64,000 bases of DNA from Azospirillum brasilense (lineage in GTDB: Bacteria; Pseudomonadota; Alphaproteobacteria; Azospirillales; Azospirillaceae): NCBI RefSeq assembly GCF_001315015.1, contig NZ_CP012915.1, forward strand, positions 310,001 to 374,000, given 5' to 3'. Under the pieces are notes generated by a model. That model did not search any database. It had not been told where the DNA came from and saw only the letters and a program-made list of their open reading frames with translations. A program made the position numbers and the translations under genes. How positions within the stretch are numbered: position 1 is the first letter of the stretch; each line of letters opens with the position of its first letter. Shown in pieces: positions 17,325 through 25,745 of the stretch.

Positions 17325-18605
17325 TCAACCGGCCGGCGGCTTGGGCGGCTCGATCCGTCCGTCCTGCGGCGTCACCTTGGCGCCCGGCCGGGCCCGGACG
17401 AGGCCGTTGATGATGACCTTGTCCGTCTCCTCCAACCCGGAGCGCACGACGCGCAACCCGTCCTCGATGGGGCCGAGGCGCACGGGCTTTGGCACCACTG
17501 TGCCGTCGTTGCCGACCGTCAGGACGATCTTGTTGGCCTGATCGCTGACCACCGCCTGATCGGGGATCAGCGTGGCGGTGTAGCGGTCGGACCCCGGCAG
17601 GCGCAGCCGCCCGAACTGGCCGGGCGTCAGCAGCAGCGACGGGTTGGGAAAGACGGCGCGGGCGCGGATGGTGCCGGCGCCGGGGCTGACCTGATTGTCG
17701 ATGAAGTTCAGCGTGCCCTTCAGGGGCCAGCTCTGCTCATCGAACAGGCGGCCCTCGACCTCGATGCCGCCGTCGCGTTGCGACTTCAGCGCGCCGCGCG
17801 CCGCCGCCCGCTGGTAGGCGAGGTAGTCGGACTCGCTCATGTCGAAGGTGAAGTAGATCGGGTCGAGGGAAACGATGGTGGTCAGCAGGGTCGTCGTGCT
17901 GGTGTCCCCGCCGACGATGAGGTTGCCGACGCTGACCTCGCGCCGGCTGATGCGGCCGGCGATCGGGGCGGTGATGCGGGTGAAGTTCAGGTTCAGCTCG
18001 GCCGTCCGGACGGCGGCCTTCGCCACCTCGACCCCGGCGGCGTCGACGCGGACCTGCTGCTGGCGCTCGTCGAACACGCTGGCCGCGACGTTGTCGCTGC
18101 GCCGCAGCTCCGACGCGCGGGCGAGCTGGCGGTTCGACAGGTCCAGCTTGGCCTCGGCCTGCTGCTGCTCCGCCTGCGCCGAGGCCAGCGCGGCCTCGAA
18201 GGGGCGCGGATCGATGACGAACAGCGGATCGCCCTGCTTGACGAGCTGGCCGTCCTGGAAGGCGATGGAGTCGAGATAACCGCTGACCCGCGCCCGGATC
18301 TCCACGAAGTCCACCGCCTGGAACTGGCCGGTGAATTCGTCCCATTCGACGATCTCCTTGCGCAGCGGCTGGCTGACCGTCACCGGCGGCGGGGCGTTCT
18401 GGGCGGTCTCGGCGGCGTTGCCGGACGAACCGGCCACCCATAGGCCTCCGATGGCCGCAAGGAGTATCGCCGGCCCGGCATTCATCCAGGATGCGGCCCT
18501 GCTGATCCCCACCACCATCATGGCCGCCCCCGCTCCCGCTTCCGGAGCATCGATGGTTGCATGGATCGGCGGAGTTCCACAGCGCGCGAAAGCTGCGGGC
18601 ATCAT
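17325..18605 (-). CDS. RND efflux periplasmic adaptor (membrane fusion protein)
   Basis: Periplasmic adaptor of the AcrA/MexE type that links the RND pump to an outer-membrane channel. The lipoyl half-motifs (EIRARVSGYLDSIAFQDGQ and FTRITAPIAGRISRREVSVG) flank an alpha-helical hairpin rich in Gln, Ala and Glu, followed by beta-barrel and membrane-proximal domains. The N-terminus is uncertain: the reading from 18605 gives 426 residues with a long lead, while internal ATGs near 18524 would place a cleaner signal segment (WMNAGPAILLAAIGGLWVAG) close to the start. It is the first gene of the pump operon; no dedicated regulator is adjacent. Confidence 0.92.
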   Translation of the reverse strand: MMPAAFARCGTPPIHATIDAPEAGAGAAMMVVGISRAASWMNAGPAILLAAIGGLWVAGSSGNAAETAQNAPPPVTVSQPLRKEIVEWDEFTGQFQAVDFVEIRARVSGYLDSIAFQDGQLVKQGDPLFVIDPRPFEAALASAQAEQQQAEAKLDLSNRQLARASELRRSDNVAASVFDERQQQVRVDAAGVEVAKAAVRTAELNLNFTRITAPIAGRISRREVSVGNLIVGGDTSTTTLLTTIVSLDPIYFTFDMSESDYLAYQRAAARGALKSQRDGGIEVEGRLFDEQSWPLKGTLNFIDNQVSPGAGTIRARAVFPNPSLLLTPGQFGRLRLPGSDRYTATLIPDQAVVSDQANKIVLTVGNDGTVVPKPVRLGPIEDGLRVVRSGLEETDKVIINGLVRARPGAKVTPQDGRIEPPKPPAG

Positions 18606-18746
18606 CCATTATAAAAGGGAGGTGAAACGCCGGGCGGCCTGCCCGGATGGGGTCGAATGACGTTGCCGGTCATCTGCATGGTTGCCCGTTCTTGTATCGC
18701 GTTTGCGTGCCCCGTCCGCGCGCTTGCAGGGATACCATGACCGGAG

Positions 18747-18795
18747 CGGAGCATGGCTGAAATGATGCAGAACCAACAAATCAGGCCATGCTCCG
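18747..18795. repeat. 11-bp inverted repeat between the efflux and peroxidase genes
   Basis: CGGAGCATGGC (18747-18757) and its exact complement (18785-18795) are separated by 27 bases. It lies just behind the peroxidase stop (minus strand). It could be a terminator stem or an operator; neither a T-tract nor a clear promoter decides this. Confidence 0.5.
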
Positions 18796-18806
18796 ATCAA
18801 CGCCGA

Positions 18807-19349
18807 TCAGGCCGGAAGGGCCGGCGCCCTGGGAAAATCAAGGTCGGTTTCGATCAGGTTGTTGGCGTAGTTGGTCAGGATGCCGCCGATGGTGTTGGCC
18901 AGCACCTCCAGGATGACGGCGTCGTCCACCCCGGCGGCCCGGACGGCCTCGAGCACCACCGTCGGGACGCGGCCACGGTTGTCCACGATGGAGCGGGCGA
19001 GCGTCACGATGGCGTTCGAGCGTGCGTCCTCCGGCTGGCCGGCGCGCGCAGCCAGCACCTCCGTCTCGCTCAGCCCGACGGCTCTGCCGCTCAGGCTGTG
19101 GGCGGAAAGGCAATAGTCACAGCCGTTCGCCTGCGCGACGGCCAGCGCGATGCGCTCCCGATCCTTGGCAGACAAAGCGCCTCCGGCCAGGGCACCGGTG
19201 ACGGCCAGATAGCTGCCGAGCGCTGCGGGAGACTGCGCCAGCGTGGCCAGCACGTTCGGCACCTTGCCGATCTTCGCCTTGATGGCGGCGAGTTGCGGTG
19301 CGACGGCGGCGGGCGGGTTGCTGCGATCGACGGGACTGATACGGGCCAT
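18807..19349 (-). CDS. AhpD-like carboxymuconolactone decarboxylase-family peroxidase
   Basis: A 180-residue all-helical protein of the peroxidase-related CMD group. The active-site signature is Cys77-x-x-Cys80 and His84 (NGCDYCLSAH), with Glu66 upstream, as in AhpD proton-relay centres. It is expected to reduce peroxides using a thiol donor. The ATG at 19349 gives the normal N-terminus, with GGAAGG about 10 bases upstream. It is divergent from an AraC-type regulator at 19471, a common pairing in which the regulator controls the peroxidase. Confidence 0.88.
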   Translation of the reverse strand: MARISPVDRSNPPAAVAPQLAAIKAKIGKVPNVLATLAQSPAALGSYLAVTGALAGGALSAKDRERIALAVAQANGCDYCLSAHSLSGRAVGLSETEVLAARAGQPEDARSNAIVTLARSIVDNRGRVPTVVLEAVRAAGVDDAVILEVLANTIGGILTNYANNLIETDLDFPRAPALPA

Positions 19350-19470
19350 GGGGGTCTGTCCTTCCAAATCGGTGAGGCGACCCGATGCCGCCTCGACATG
19401 GGCAGAGGATAGCCGTACGATTGGCAATAGATCGTCCGATTTTGTTTGCAGAACGTCCGAGGAGGCCGCC

Positions 19471-20280
19471 ATGAACCAGCCGGACCGTTTGGCTGCCGCC
19501 TTGCAGCGTGTGCGCATCACCGCACGGGTGTTTCACGCTGGCGGATTTTGTGGGACGGGCGCCGTGCTGGGCGAGCGCGCGGGCGGTCATCTCCACCTGC
19601 TGCGGAGCGGGCGTCTCGGCCTGGAGAGCGGTCAGGGGCAGTTCATCGAGGTGATGGGACCCGCAGCCATCCTCCTGCCGCGGGCGCACCGCCATCACCT
19701 GACCACCGATGTCGACGGGCGGAGCGAGGCGTCCACGGTGGATCTCGTCTGCGCCGACATCGATCTTGGCGGCCTGCGCAACCCGCTGGAGCATGGACTG
19801 CCCGACATCATGGTCGTTCCGCTCGATCAGGCGCAGCCCTTGGCCGCGGTGCTGGAGTTGCTGTTCGGTGAAGCGGGAGGGCAGGGCTGTGGCCGTCAGG
19901 TCGTCCTGGATCGGCTGTCGGAGGTCGCGATCGTCCATGTGCTGCGCCATGCCATTGATCGGGCGGATGGCCGCACGGGATTGCTGGCCGGCTTGGCCCA
20001 TCCCGCGCTGTCCCGCGCGCTGGTCCGGCTGCATGAGCAACCATCAGCGGCCTGGACCCTGGAACGCATGGCGGACGAGGCCGGCATGTCGCGCAGCGTC
20101 TTCGCGGAAGTCTTCGCCGAGGTGGTGGGGATGACGCCGGGCCTCTATCTGCGGAGATGGCGCCTTCAGTTGGCGAGGGCCCGGCTGGACGAGGGGGCGA
20201 CGCTGAAGCAGGCGGCTCGCGAGGTCGGCTATGCCAGCCATGCCGCGCTGTCGCGGGCTTTGTCGGGAAGCGTGTCGTAG
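19471..20280 (+). CDS. AraC-family transcriptional regulator with cupin domain, C-terminus shortened
   Basis: 269 residues: an N-terminal cupin-like ligand domain (about 15-165, with LLPRAHRHHLTTD) and a C-terminal pair of helix-turn-helix motifs (LERMADEAGMSRSVFAEVFAE and LKQAAREVGYASHAALSRAL). The second motif ends too early: family members read SRAF and then about ten more residues including a G-x-S/T-P. A one-base shift near 20260 would give SRAFVGKRVVEG, so an indel may have altered the tail. GAGGAGG precedes the ATG. Divergent from the peroxidase gene, which is its likely target. Confidence 0.83.
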   Translation: MNQPDRLAAALQRVRITARVFHAGGFCGTGAVLGERAGGHLHLLRSGRLGLESGQGQFIEVMGPAAILLPRAHRHHLTTDVDGRSEASTVDLVCADIDLGGLRNPLEHGLPDIMVVPLDQAQPLAAVLELLFGEAGGQGCGRQVVLDRLSEVAIVHVLRHAIDRADGRTGLLAGLAHPALSRALVRLHEQPSAAWTLERMADEAGMSRSVFAEVFAEVVGMTPGLYLRRWRLQLARARLDEGATLKQAAREVGYASHAALSRALSGSVS

Positions 20281-20426
20281 AAGGTTGACCCGCGGGTGGG
20301 GCGTCTCGGACGCGAGACACGGCGCAGCGGCGTGGTTGCAGAGTGGTGCGCTGCGAAGCGGGCTGGGTTTCCCGTCGGCTCGACCGATATTGACCTCATG
20401 GACTCGTCATCCGCCGTGGTGCTTCA

Positions 20427-21014
20427 ATGCCGAAGCTTTTCCGTCGCAGATCGCTTGCCGTCATGGTTGTGGCCGTTCTGATCGCGTGCTCCGCTTCGGT
20501 GGGTTGGGCCGCGGATACAGGCAAGCTCGATCCGCGGGGGTTGATCGTCCTTATGAGGCATGCGGAGGCGCCCGGAGTCGGGGACCCGCCGAACTTTCAA
20601 ATCCGCGACTGCGCGACACAGCGCAACTTGGACGCGAACGGCCGTGAGCAGGCCCGGCAGGTCGGTGATCGGCTGCGGAGCCTCGCTGTTGGGGAGGCAA
20701 CTGTGTATTCGAGCCAATGGTGCCGATGCCTGGAAACCGCCCGGCTTCTTGCGGTCGGGCCGGTGCAGGAACTGCCGGCTCTCAACTCATTCTTCGAGCG
20801 GCGTGAGGAGCAGGACGCGCAGATTGCTTCGTTGCGCCGCTTTCTGGCGGGACTGCATTCCGACGGCGCGCCGGTCGTGCTGGTGACGCATCAGGTGATT
20901 GTGACCGCGTTGACCGGCGTCTTCCCGGCATCAGGAGAGTCGGTCCTCCTGCGGGCAAACGGGACCGACGAGCCGACCATCGAGGAGCGCATCAAGGCCG
21001 ACGCCTCCAGATAG
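20427..21014 (+). CDS. Periplasmic histidine phosphatase family protein
   Basis: 195 residues with an N-terminal signal peptide (hydrophobic 10-25, ending GWAAD). The phosphatase core has LMRHAEA with Arg44-His45, Arg100 in the SQWCRCLETA block, and the second His155 in VLVTHQ. These match the catalytic pocket of branch-2-like, small bacterial histidine phosphatases. The substrate is unknown. It stands alone, convergent with the ribbon-helix-helix gene at 21132. Confidence 0.87.
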   Translation: MPKLFRRRSLAVMVVAVLIACSASVGWAADTGKLDPRGLIVLMRHAEAPGVGDPPNFQIRDCATQRNLDANGREQARQVGDRLRSLAVGEATVYSSQWCRCLETARLLAVGPVQELPALNSFFERREEQDAQIASLRRFLAGLHSDGAPVVLVTHQVIVTALTGVFPASGESVLLRANGTDEPTIEERIKADASR

Positions 21015-21041
21015 ACGGTTGGCGCGTTGAAGCCCACGGGC

Positions 21042-21059
21042 CACGGTGCCAGCACCGTG
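21042..21059. terminator. 8-bp hairpin between convergent genes
   Basis: CACGGTGC-CA-GCACCGTG is a perfect hairpin with a 2-base loop, 27 bases after the phosphatase stop. It lacks a T-tract, so any terminator function is uncertain. Confidence 0.4.
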
Positions 21060-21131
21060 ACTGTGCGCCTGGAGAACATCGGGCGGCTTCGGGCGCCCTT
21101 CGCTCTCCCGAGCCGGCCGGAAGTGCCCCAG

Positions 21132-21404
21132 TTACTCCGCCGCCATGGACAGGGGAGTGTAGGAGTATTCCTGCGGTTCTGGTGTGGCCGCCCTAAAGTA
21201 CTCCAGCACGTAGACCCGTACGGCGCTGGACAGGTTGCTGGCATCCACAGCCTCCACCCGCTCGGCGAGACGATTGCACAGTTCGCCCAAGGTCAGGTTT
21301 TCCCGCTGCGCGATTTCCTCCAGCCCTTCCCAGAAGGCGGCCTCCAGCCGCATGCTGGTGCGTTTTCCCGCGACATAGACGTTTCTGAGCTTCTTCGATG
21401 ACAT
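21132..21404 (-). CDS. Ribbon-helix-helix domain protein
   Basis: A 90-residue protein of the alphaproteobacterial ribbon-helix-helix type. The strand-helix-helix core runs from KRTSMRLEAAFWEGLEEIA to LTLGELCNRLAERV (about 14-50), and the conserved AVRVYVLEYFR segment closes the domain. Such proteins bind DNA as dimers, often as small regulators. No partner toxin is adjacent. A perfect CRP-type palindrome lies 68 bases upstream of the start. Confidence 0.85.
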   Translation of the reverse strand: MSSKKLRNVYVAGKRTSMRLEAAFWEGLEEIAQRENLTLGELCNRLAERVEAVDASNLSSAVRVYVLEYFRAATPEPQEYSYTPLSMAAE

Positions 21405-21911
21405 GGCAGGACCGTTGCGCGACAGGTTGCACTCTTATGTGTGAAGGGTCGCGGAGTCCGAGCCGAAAAACATGTGATGAACTTCACATAAAACGCAGGG
21501 AGTCACGCAGCCGATCAACAAAGTCACAGCAGGGCCGCCACGCTGTCGCATCCTATTGCTACAGCCCCTCCCCACGGCCCTGCGGTGGTGAGGTGGTCCC
21601 CATTCCCGGTTCTCCCGCAGTTTGCGTGGAAGGGCTGACGACGCTGGAGCCGGCGCCGTCAGCAGATCCTATGCATGCGGTCCATCCTGCCAACGGCCAA
21701 GCCACTCCGTTCATGGCCGGCACCACCGGCATTCCGTTGATCTTCCGAGCCTGGGAAACGCCGCCCACATCAACCTTTCCATTCGTCGTTTTTTTGTCGC
21801 AACGGGGACCAGATCAGTGCCAGGACGCAACACTTGCCGAGGGCACGACAGGTTCACAGTGCGGCCAGTGCCCGTTCATGAGCGGAACATCTTGCAGCCC
21901 GCCCCCCAACG
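21405..21911. other. Intergenic region without a supported gene
   Basis: About 500 bases. Apart from the CRP-like palindrome and a related imperfect inverted repeat (TTATGTGTGAAG at 21435 with CTTCACATAA at 21482) nothing is recognised. Reading frames here have no family resemblance and no good ribosome-binding site. Confidence 0.6.
21472..21489. promoter_or_regulatory. CRP-like binding palindrome upstream of the ribbon-helix-helix gene
   Basis: ATGTGA-tgaact-TCACAT matches the classic CRP consensus TGTGA-N6-TCACA in all ten core positions. It lies between 68 and 85 bases upstream of the start codon. Whether this organism's CRP/FNR-family proteins use that consensus is not known from the window. 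Confidence 0.6.
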
Positions 21912-22532
21912 TCACGAGCCACGCTGACAGATACTCTCGGTGAGATGCGCGAAGGCGAGCATGCCGGGATCATCCACGCCAATGCTCTTGTCGGCATACA
22001 TGCGGGCACGCCCCATGCGGCAAGGTTCATTCCGGAAGCGGACGAGCGCCTCGTCACAGGCTGCGACCGCTCTTGCGCGGATCGCGGCCTGTTCCCCGGC
22101 ACCGGCCAGGGCCGAGGAAACCGCATCGAGCGCATCGACCACGGTCTTGTCCCCAAGTTTCGCGCCGCCTCGCGCCATGACGGCATCGCGCGCCTGTTCG
22201 AGAAGGGGAGCCAGTTCGCTCCAGGGGATTTCCGCCCGCCCCTTCGTCCTCTTCGACATCGTCAGGAGCCCGGTCGCGAGCAAGGTGCCGAGGCTCGATC
22301 CCGTGGCGGAGGCCGCGGCCTTGGCAAGGATGCCCAGGCTCACCCCGACATCGTCGATCCCTTCCATCCGCTGCTCGGCCATGAGATCCAGCACCCGGCG
22401 CAGCATGCCGCCGGTGTCCCCATCGCCGAGCTTGGCGTCGGCCGCGTTGAGTTCCTGTTCAAGGGTTGCCATGCGCCCGTGCGCGAGGGCGACACCGGCG
22501 GCAATGTGCGTGACGGTCAGGCCCATGCTCAA
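21912..22532 (-). CDS. dhaL: Dihydroxyacetone kinase subunit DhaL
   Basis: The nucleotide-binding half of a dihydroxyacetone-type kinase, 206 residues, all-helical. The metal-chelating aspartates are visible in LGDGDTGGMLRRVL near residue 35, followed by the helix-barrel pattern with GSSLGTLLATGLL. It overlaps the DhaK gene by 4 bases. Without DhaM or PTS genes nearby, an ATP-dependent reaction is more likely than phosphoenolpyruvate use. Relatives in carbohydrate operons act on tetruloses as well as dihydroxyacetone, so the substrate may be the lyase product of this operon. Confidence 0.9.
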   Translation of the reverse strand: MSMGLTVTHIAAGVALAHGRMATLEQELNAADAKLGDGDTGGMLRRVLDLMAEQRMEGIDDVGVSLGILAKAAASATGSSLGTLLATGLLTMSKRTKGRAEIPWSELAPLLEQARDAVMARGGAKLGDKTVVDALDAVSSALAGAGEQAAIRARAVAACDEALVRFRNEPCRMGRARMYADKSIGVDDPGMLAFAHLTESICQRGS

Positions 22533-23527
22533 CCAATCTTCCAGAAGGGACAGGATGCCGGAGCGGCGAGAAGCCGTTCCAGCTCATCGTCGAGGAAGCA
22601 AAGGCTGAGCGAGACGCCGGCCATTTCCATCGAGGTCACGTATGGCCCGACCAGGGGCTGGACGACCGTCAGCCCAGCCTTGTCCAGCCGTTCCGCAAGG
22701 CGCCGGTAGAGGATGAAAAGCTCTTCCAGCGGGGTGGCGCCGAGGCTGTTGACCAGAACCGACACGCGATGTCCGCTTCCCTCGGGGCGTTCCGCCAGAA
22801 GGCGGTCGAGCATCTCGTCCGCGACGGCATCCGCCGGCTTGAGCGTGTCGCGCCAGATGCCGGGTTCGCCGTGGATGCCGATGCCCATTTCCATGTCGCC
22901 TTGGGCGATGCGGAACGACGGTTCCGCCGCACCGGGGATCTGGCAGGACGAGAGGGCGCAGCCGATGGTCCGCGTCCGCTCCACGGCCTTCGCCGCCGCC
23001 GCGGTCACCTCGGCCAGCGAGGCGCCCTCGTCGGCCCGGGCTCCGGCGATCTTGTAGGCGTAGACGATGCCGGCAACGCCGCGCCTCTTGCTGCGTTCCT
23101 CGGGGGCGGCGCTGGCGATGTCGTCGGTGCCGAGCACCGTGCTCAGTTCCAGGCCTTCGTCCTCAAGGAACTCCCCCGCCATGTCGAAGTTCATGCGGTC
23201 GCCACCGTAGTTCCCGTACAGGCGCAGGACACCGCATCCGCCGTCCGCCGCCTTGATCGCGGCTATGCAGGAATCCACGGTGGGGCCTTCGAAGACGTTG
23301 CCGATCGAGCAGGCGTCGACGAGACCCGGACCGACATAGCCGGTGAACAGGGGCAGGTGTCCGGACCCGCCGCCGGTCACGATGCCGACCTTGCCCGTCC
23401 GCGCGCCTTCGGTGCGGCGGATCACCCGCCCCGCCGGTCCATCCCGCATGAGTGACGGATGGGCCGCGCACAGCCCGTCGAGCATCTCGTCCACATAGTG
23501 CGCAGGATCGTTGATCAGCTTCTTCAC
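22529..23527 (-). CDS. dhaK: Dihydroxyacetone kinase subunit DhaK
   Basis: The substrate-binding half, 332 residues, normal length. His219 in MGIGIHGEPG is the residue that forms a covalent hemiaminal with the ketose; the N-terminal TGGGSGHLPLF loop contacts the substrate phosphate acceptor. The start is the GTG at 23527 (V-K-K-L-I-N-D), preceded by GGGAGGA; the longer reading from 23608 has no family match. It follows the IclR gene by 146 bases and is translationally coupled to dhaL. Confidence 0.92.
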   Translation of the reverse strand: MKKLINDPAHYVDEMLDGLCAAHPSLMRDGPAGRVIRRTEGARTGKVGIVTGGGSGHLPLFTGYVGPGLVDACSIGNVFEGPTVDSCIAAIKAADGGCGVLRLYGNYGGDRMNFDMAGEFLEDEGLELSTVLGTDDIASAAPEERSKRRGVAGIVYAYKIAGARADEGASLAEVTAAAAKAVERTRTIGCALSSCQIPGAAEPSFRIAQGDMEMGIGIHGEPGIWRDTLKPADAVADEMLDRLLAERPEGSGHRVSVLVNSLGATPLEELFILYRRLAERLDKAGLTVVQPLVGPYVTSMEMAGVSLSLCFLDDELERLLAAPASCPFWKIG

Positions 23528-23673
23528 GATGGATTCCTCCCGTTGCGCCGCGTCCGCGCGCCATGGCAGCCCTCCGCCCGCAGCGCTCCGGCGCGTCGGT
23601 GACTGCAAGGGTTCGATGGTCGGATGCGGGCTTGTGGGGCTTGGGGCCGGACGCCGGGGCCCGGTCCTGCCCG

Positions 23674-24621
23674 TTACGTGATGGGTGTGGTGAGCGCCGG
23701 CGCCACGGCGTCGTCGCCGTTGCTGTAGCCCAGCTGGAGTGAAATCGACTCCGCGTGGCTCATAACGACCGGGGCGAGGCTCTGCACCCGTTCATGCGTC
23801 ATGCGCGTGGCGGGGCCGCTCACACTCACCGCGGCGAAGACATGCCCGCTGGTGTTGCGGATCGGCGCGGCGACGCAGCGCACGCCGATGTCGATCTCAC
23901 CGTCGTCGATGGCGTATCCGCGCTGGCGGATCGCCGCCAGATCCTCCCTCAGCCGGTCGGGATCGGTGAGGGTGTTGCGTGTGTAGGCCGGGAGTCCCAC
24001 CCCAAGGACGCGGTCGATGACCAGGTCCGATTGGAAGGCCAGGGTCGCCTTGCCGACACCGGTGCAATGGCAGGGCGACGCCTCCATCGTGGTCGTCGCG
24101 TTGTTCGGGCCGGATCGGCCCCCCGCGCCCCGTTCGATGAAGACCATCTTCATGCCGTCGAAGACGCACAGGTGGACGGTCTCCCGCGACAGGGTGCTGA
24201 GCGCGTCCACGTACGGCTTCGCCACGCGGTGCACGTCCATGTTGGCCAGAACGATCGATCCCAGCTCGAAGAGCTTGATGCCGAGCCGGTACTCGTCGCG
24301 GCTGTGGTCCTGTTCCAGGAACCCGATTTCCTTGAGCGTGAGAATAAGGCGGTGTGCCGTGCTGCGCGGAAGCTTGGTCCGGCGCGCCACATCGGCGAGC
24401 GACAACCTGCGGTCGACCGTGGAAAAACATTCAAGGACGCTGAGCATCTTTCCAGCTGACTTGATGTTGTTCGTCTTCAAGAATGCCTGTTCCTTCTGCT
24501 CCCCTGCCGGACAGGCGTATCGGGCTTGGTCGTCGAGCCCCGTTCCGCCTGCTTCAGGCGCAGGGCGAAGCAAAGATCGGCCAACCGGCCCTTCGGGGTC
24601 AAGTCGTGTCGACGCGCTCAT
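23674..24621 (-). CDS. IclR-family transcriptional regulator
   Basis: 315 residues: a winged helix (LADVARRTKLPRSTAHRLIL at about 75-94) and the C-terminal IclR effector domain with GPNNATTTMEASPCHCTGVGKA and the terminal SVSGPATRMT block. A non-conserved 50-residue N-terminal extension precedes the DNA-binding part. GGGAGGG lies just before the ATG at 24621. It sits behind the DHDPS-family gene. The two 17-bp palindromic sites between the divergent promoters (25633 and 25729) have IclR-family shape and are its likely operators. Confidence 0.9.
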   Translation of the reverse strand: MSASTRLDPEGPVGRSLLRPAPEAGGTGLDDQARYACPAGEQKEQAFLKTNNIKSAGKMLSVLECFSTVDRRLSLADVARRTKLPRSTAHRLILTLKEIGFLEQDHSRDEYRLGIKLFELGSIVLANMDVHRVAKPYVDALSTLSRETVHLCVFDGMKMVFIERGAGGRSGPNNATTTMEASPCHCTGVGKATLAFQSDLVIDRVLGVGLPAYTRNTLTDPDRLREDLAAIRQRGYAIDDGEIDIGVRCVAAPIRNTSGHVFAAVSVSGPATRMTHERVQSLAPVVMSHAESISLQLGYSNGDDAVAPALTTPIT

Positions 24622-24638
24622 CGTCCCTCCCAGGGGAT

Positions 24639-24668
24639 GCCACCCTCGCAAGCGCTTGCGAGGGTGGC
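24639..24668. repeat. 30-bp perfect palindrome between the lyase and IclR genes
   Basis: The halves meet at 24653/24654 (centre CGCAAGC-GCTTGCG) and every base from 24639 to 24668 pairs with its partner, without a loop. It lies in the 75-base gap between the two genes. As RNA it would be a strong hairpin; as DNA it could be a dimer binding site. Confidence 0.85.
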
Positions 24669-24696
24669 CGGCATTCCTTGGCGTCGGCTGACGCCG

Positions 24697-25611
24697 CTAT
24701 TCCGCCGCGGCCGTTGTCGGCGAGGCCTCGTAACGAAGCACCTCGCGCAGGGCGGCATCGATGCGCGCCTTCTGCGCCTCGGTGGCGGCGGGCATCGGCT
24801 GGCGCGGGACGCCGACCTCGCACCCCTGCCGGCTGAGCGAATGCTTGACGCACCCAGGCAGGTTGTCGCCGTTGATCGTGTTCCAGAAGGTCAGCAGACT
24901 CCGGTGGATTTCCAGCGCGCGCGGATGGTCGCCGGCTTGCACGGCGTTCCACAGCGCGACCGTCACGCCGGGCACCGCGGCCGGGTTCGCCGCGATGGTG
25001 CCGTGGGCGCCCAGCGCGAAGGACGGGTAGAGAAGCGCGTCGACCGCCGTGAAGACGAGCTTGCCCGGCACCTGCTCGTTCAGCAGATCGGCCATCAGCT
25101 TGAGGTCGCCCGCGCTCTGCTTGACGCCGATGACGCTGTCGATCTCCTTCATGATGCGGACCAGGAGCGACGGCGACAGGTAGTTCCAGGGCACCACGTT
25201 GTAGATGACGATCGGCACCTGCGTCTCGCCCGCGAGCGTGCGGAAATGCGCCAGCGTCGCGTCCTCGTCGGGTTTGAAGACGTAGTGGACGGGCGTCACC
25301 TGCAGGGCCGCCACCGGCAGGTGCGCCATGGCCTTGGCCTTGGCGATGGCGTCGCGGGTGCTGTTGACGATGATTCCCGCAACGACGGGGACGGCGCCGT
25401 CGACCTCCTCGCAGGAAATGGCGACGAGACGCGTCAGTTCCTCGGTCGAGAGGGTGTGCCCCTCGCCGGTGCTTCCTCCGACGCAGACCCCATGGACGCC
25501 CTTTTGCAGCATGAACCGCACCTGGGCGCGGAACGCCGCCTCATCGATCTCCCCGTCGGCCGTGAACGGTGTGACCAGAGGGGGGATGATGCCGCTCAGC
25601 GAAGTTGACAT
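24697..25611 (-). CDS. DHDPS/N-acetylneuraminate lyase-family protein
   Basis: A 304-residue class I aldolase-type TIM barrel. The family motif appears as GGSTGEGHTLS, the catalytic tyrosine lies in VIYNVVPWN, and the Schiff-base lysine in VIGVKQSAGD. Members include dihydrodipicolinate synthase, 2-keto-3-deoxy sugar-acid aldolases and dehydratases, and hydroxyproline-pathway deaminases. With a ketoglutarate-semialdehyde-type dehydrogenase in the divergent operon, a dehydratase or deaminase that yields that semialdehyde is plausible; the DhaKL genes instead suggest an aldolase. The ATG at 25611 has GAGGAAA upstream. It is first in the minus-strand operon. Confidence 0.87.
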   Translation of the reverse strand: MSTSLSGIIPPLVTPFTADGEIDEAAFRAQVRFMLQKGVHGVCVGGSTGEGHTLSTEELTRLVAISCEEVDGAVPVVAGIIVNSTRDAIAKAKAMAHLPVAALQVTPVHYVFKPDEDATLAHFRTLAGETQVPIVIYNVVPWNYLSPSLLVRIMKEIDSVIGVKQSAGDLKLMADLLNEQVPGKLVFTAVDALLYPSFALGAHGTIAANPAAVPGVTVALWNAVQAGDHPRALEIHRSLLTFWNTINGDNLPGCVKHSLSRQGCEVGVPRQPMPAATEAQKARIDAALREVLRYEASPTTAAAE

Positions 25612-25632
25612 TTGGACGTTTCCTCTTTGTTT

Positions 25633-25649
25633 GTCCCACAATGCGGTAT
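25633..25649 (-). promoter_or_regulatory. IclR-type operator, site 1
   Basis: On the minus strand this reads ATACCGCATTGTGGGAC. It matches site 2 (25729-25745) at 13 of 17 positions and lies between 22 and 38 bases upstream of the lyase start, so a bound regulator would control the minus-strand operon. Confidence 0.6.
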
Positions 25650-25670
25650 TTGCGTTCAGCGCCCATAACC

Positions 25671-25706
25671 TGTCAACGCTGATTAACGTTGTCAATGCTG
25701 GTTATG
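25671..25706. repeat. Imperfect 17-bp direct repeat in the divergent promoter
   Basis: TGTCAACGCTGATTAAC (25671-25687) is repeated with four changes at 25690-25706, 19 bases on. The complement of each copy starts with TTGACA, so each could serve as a -35 element for the minus-strand operon; alternatively they may be a second regulator site. Confidence 0.55.
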
Positions 25707-25728
25707 AAAGTATGTTGGCTTGACGAAC

Positions 25729-25745
25729 ATCCCGTATCGTGGGAT
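25729..25745 (+). promoter_or_regulatory. IclR-type operator, site 2
   Basis: ATCCC-gtatcgt-GGGAT has perfect 5-bp arms around a 7-base centre, the layout of many IclR-family operators. It lies 58 bases upstream of the first binding-protein gene and just after a possible promoter (TTGTCA at 25689-25694, TATGTT at 25711-25716). Confidence 0.65.

Noticed and set aside
13781..17410. 1209-codon open frame on the plus strand
   Set aside because: Antisense of the RND pump; no domains, and it is explained by GC-rich third positions of the real gene.
18605..18622. TATAAT-like sequence immediately before the adaptor start
   Set aside because: No -35 box at a suitable distance, and transcription would start on the first codons; not reported as a promoter.
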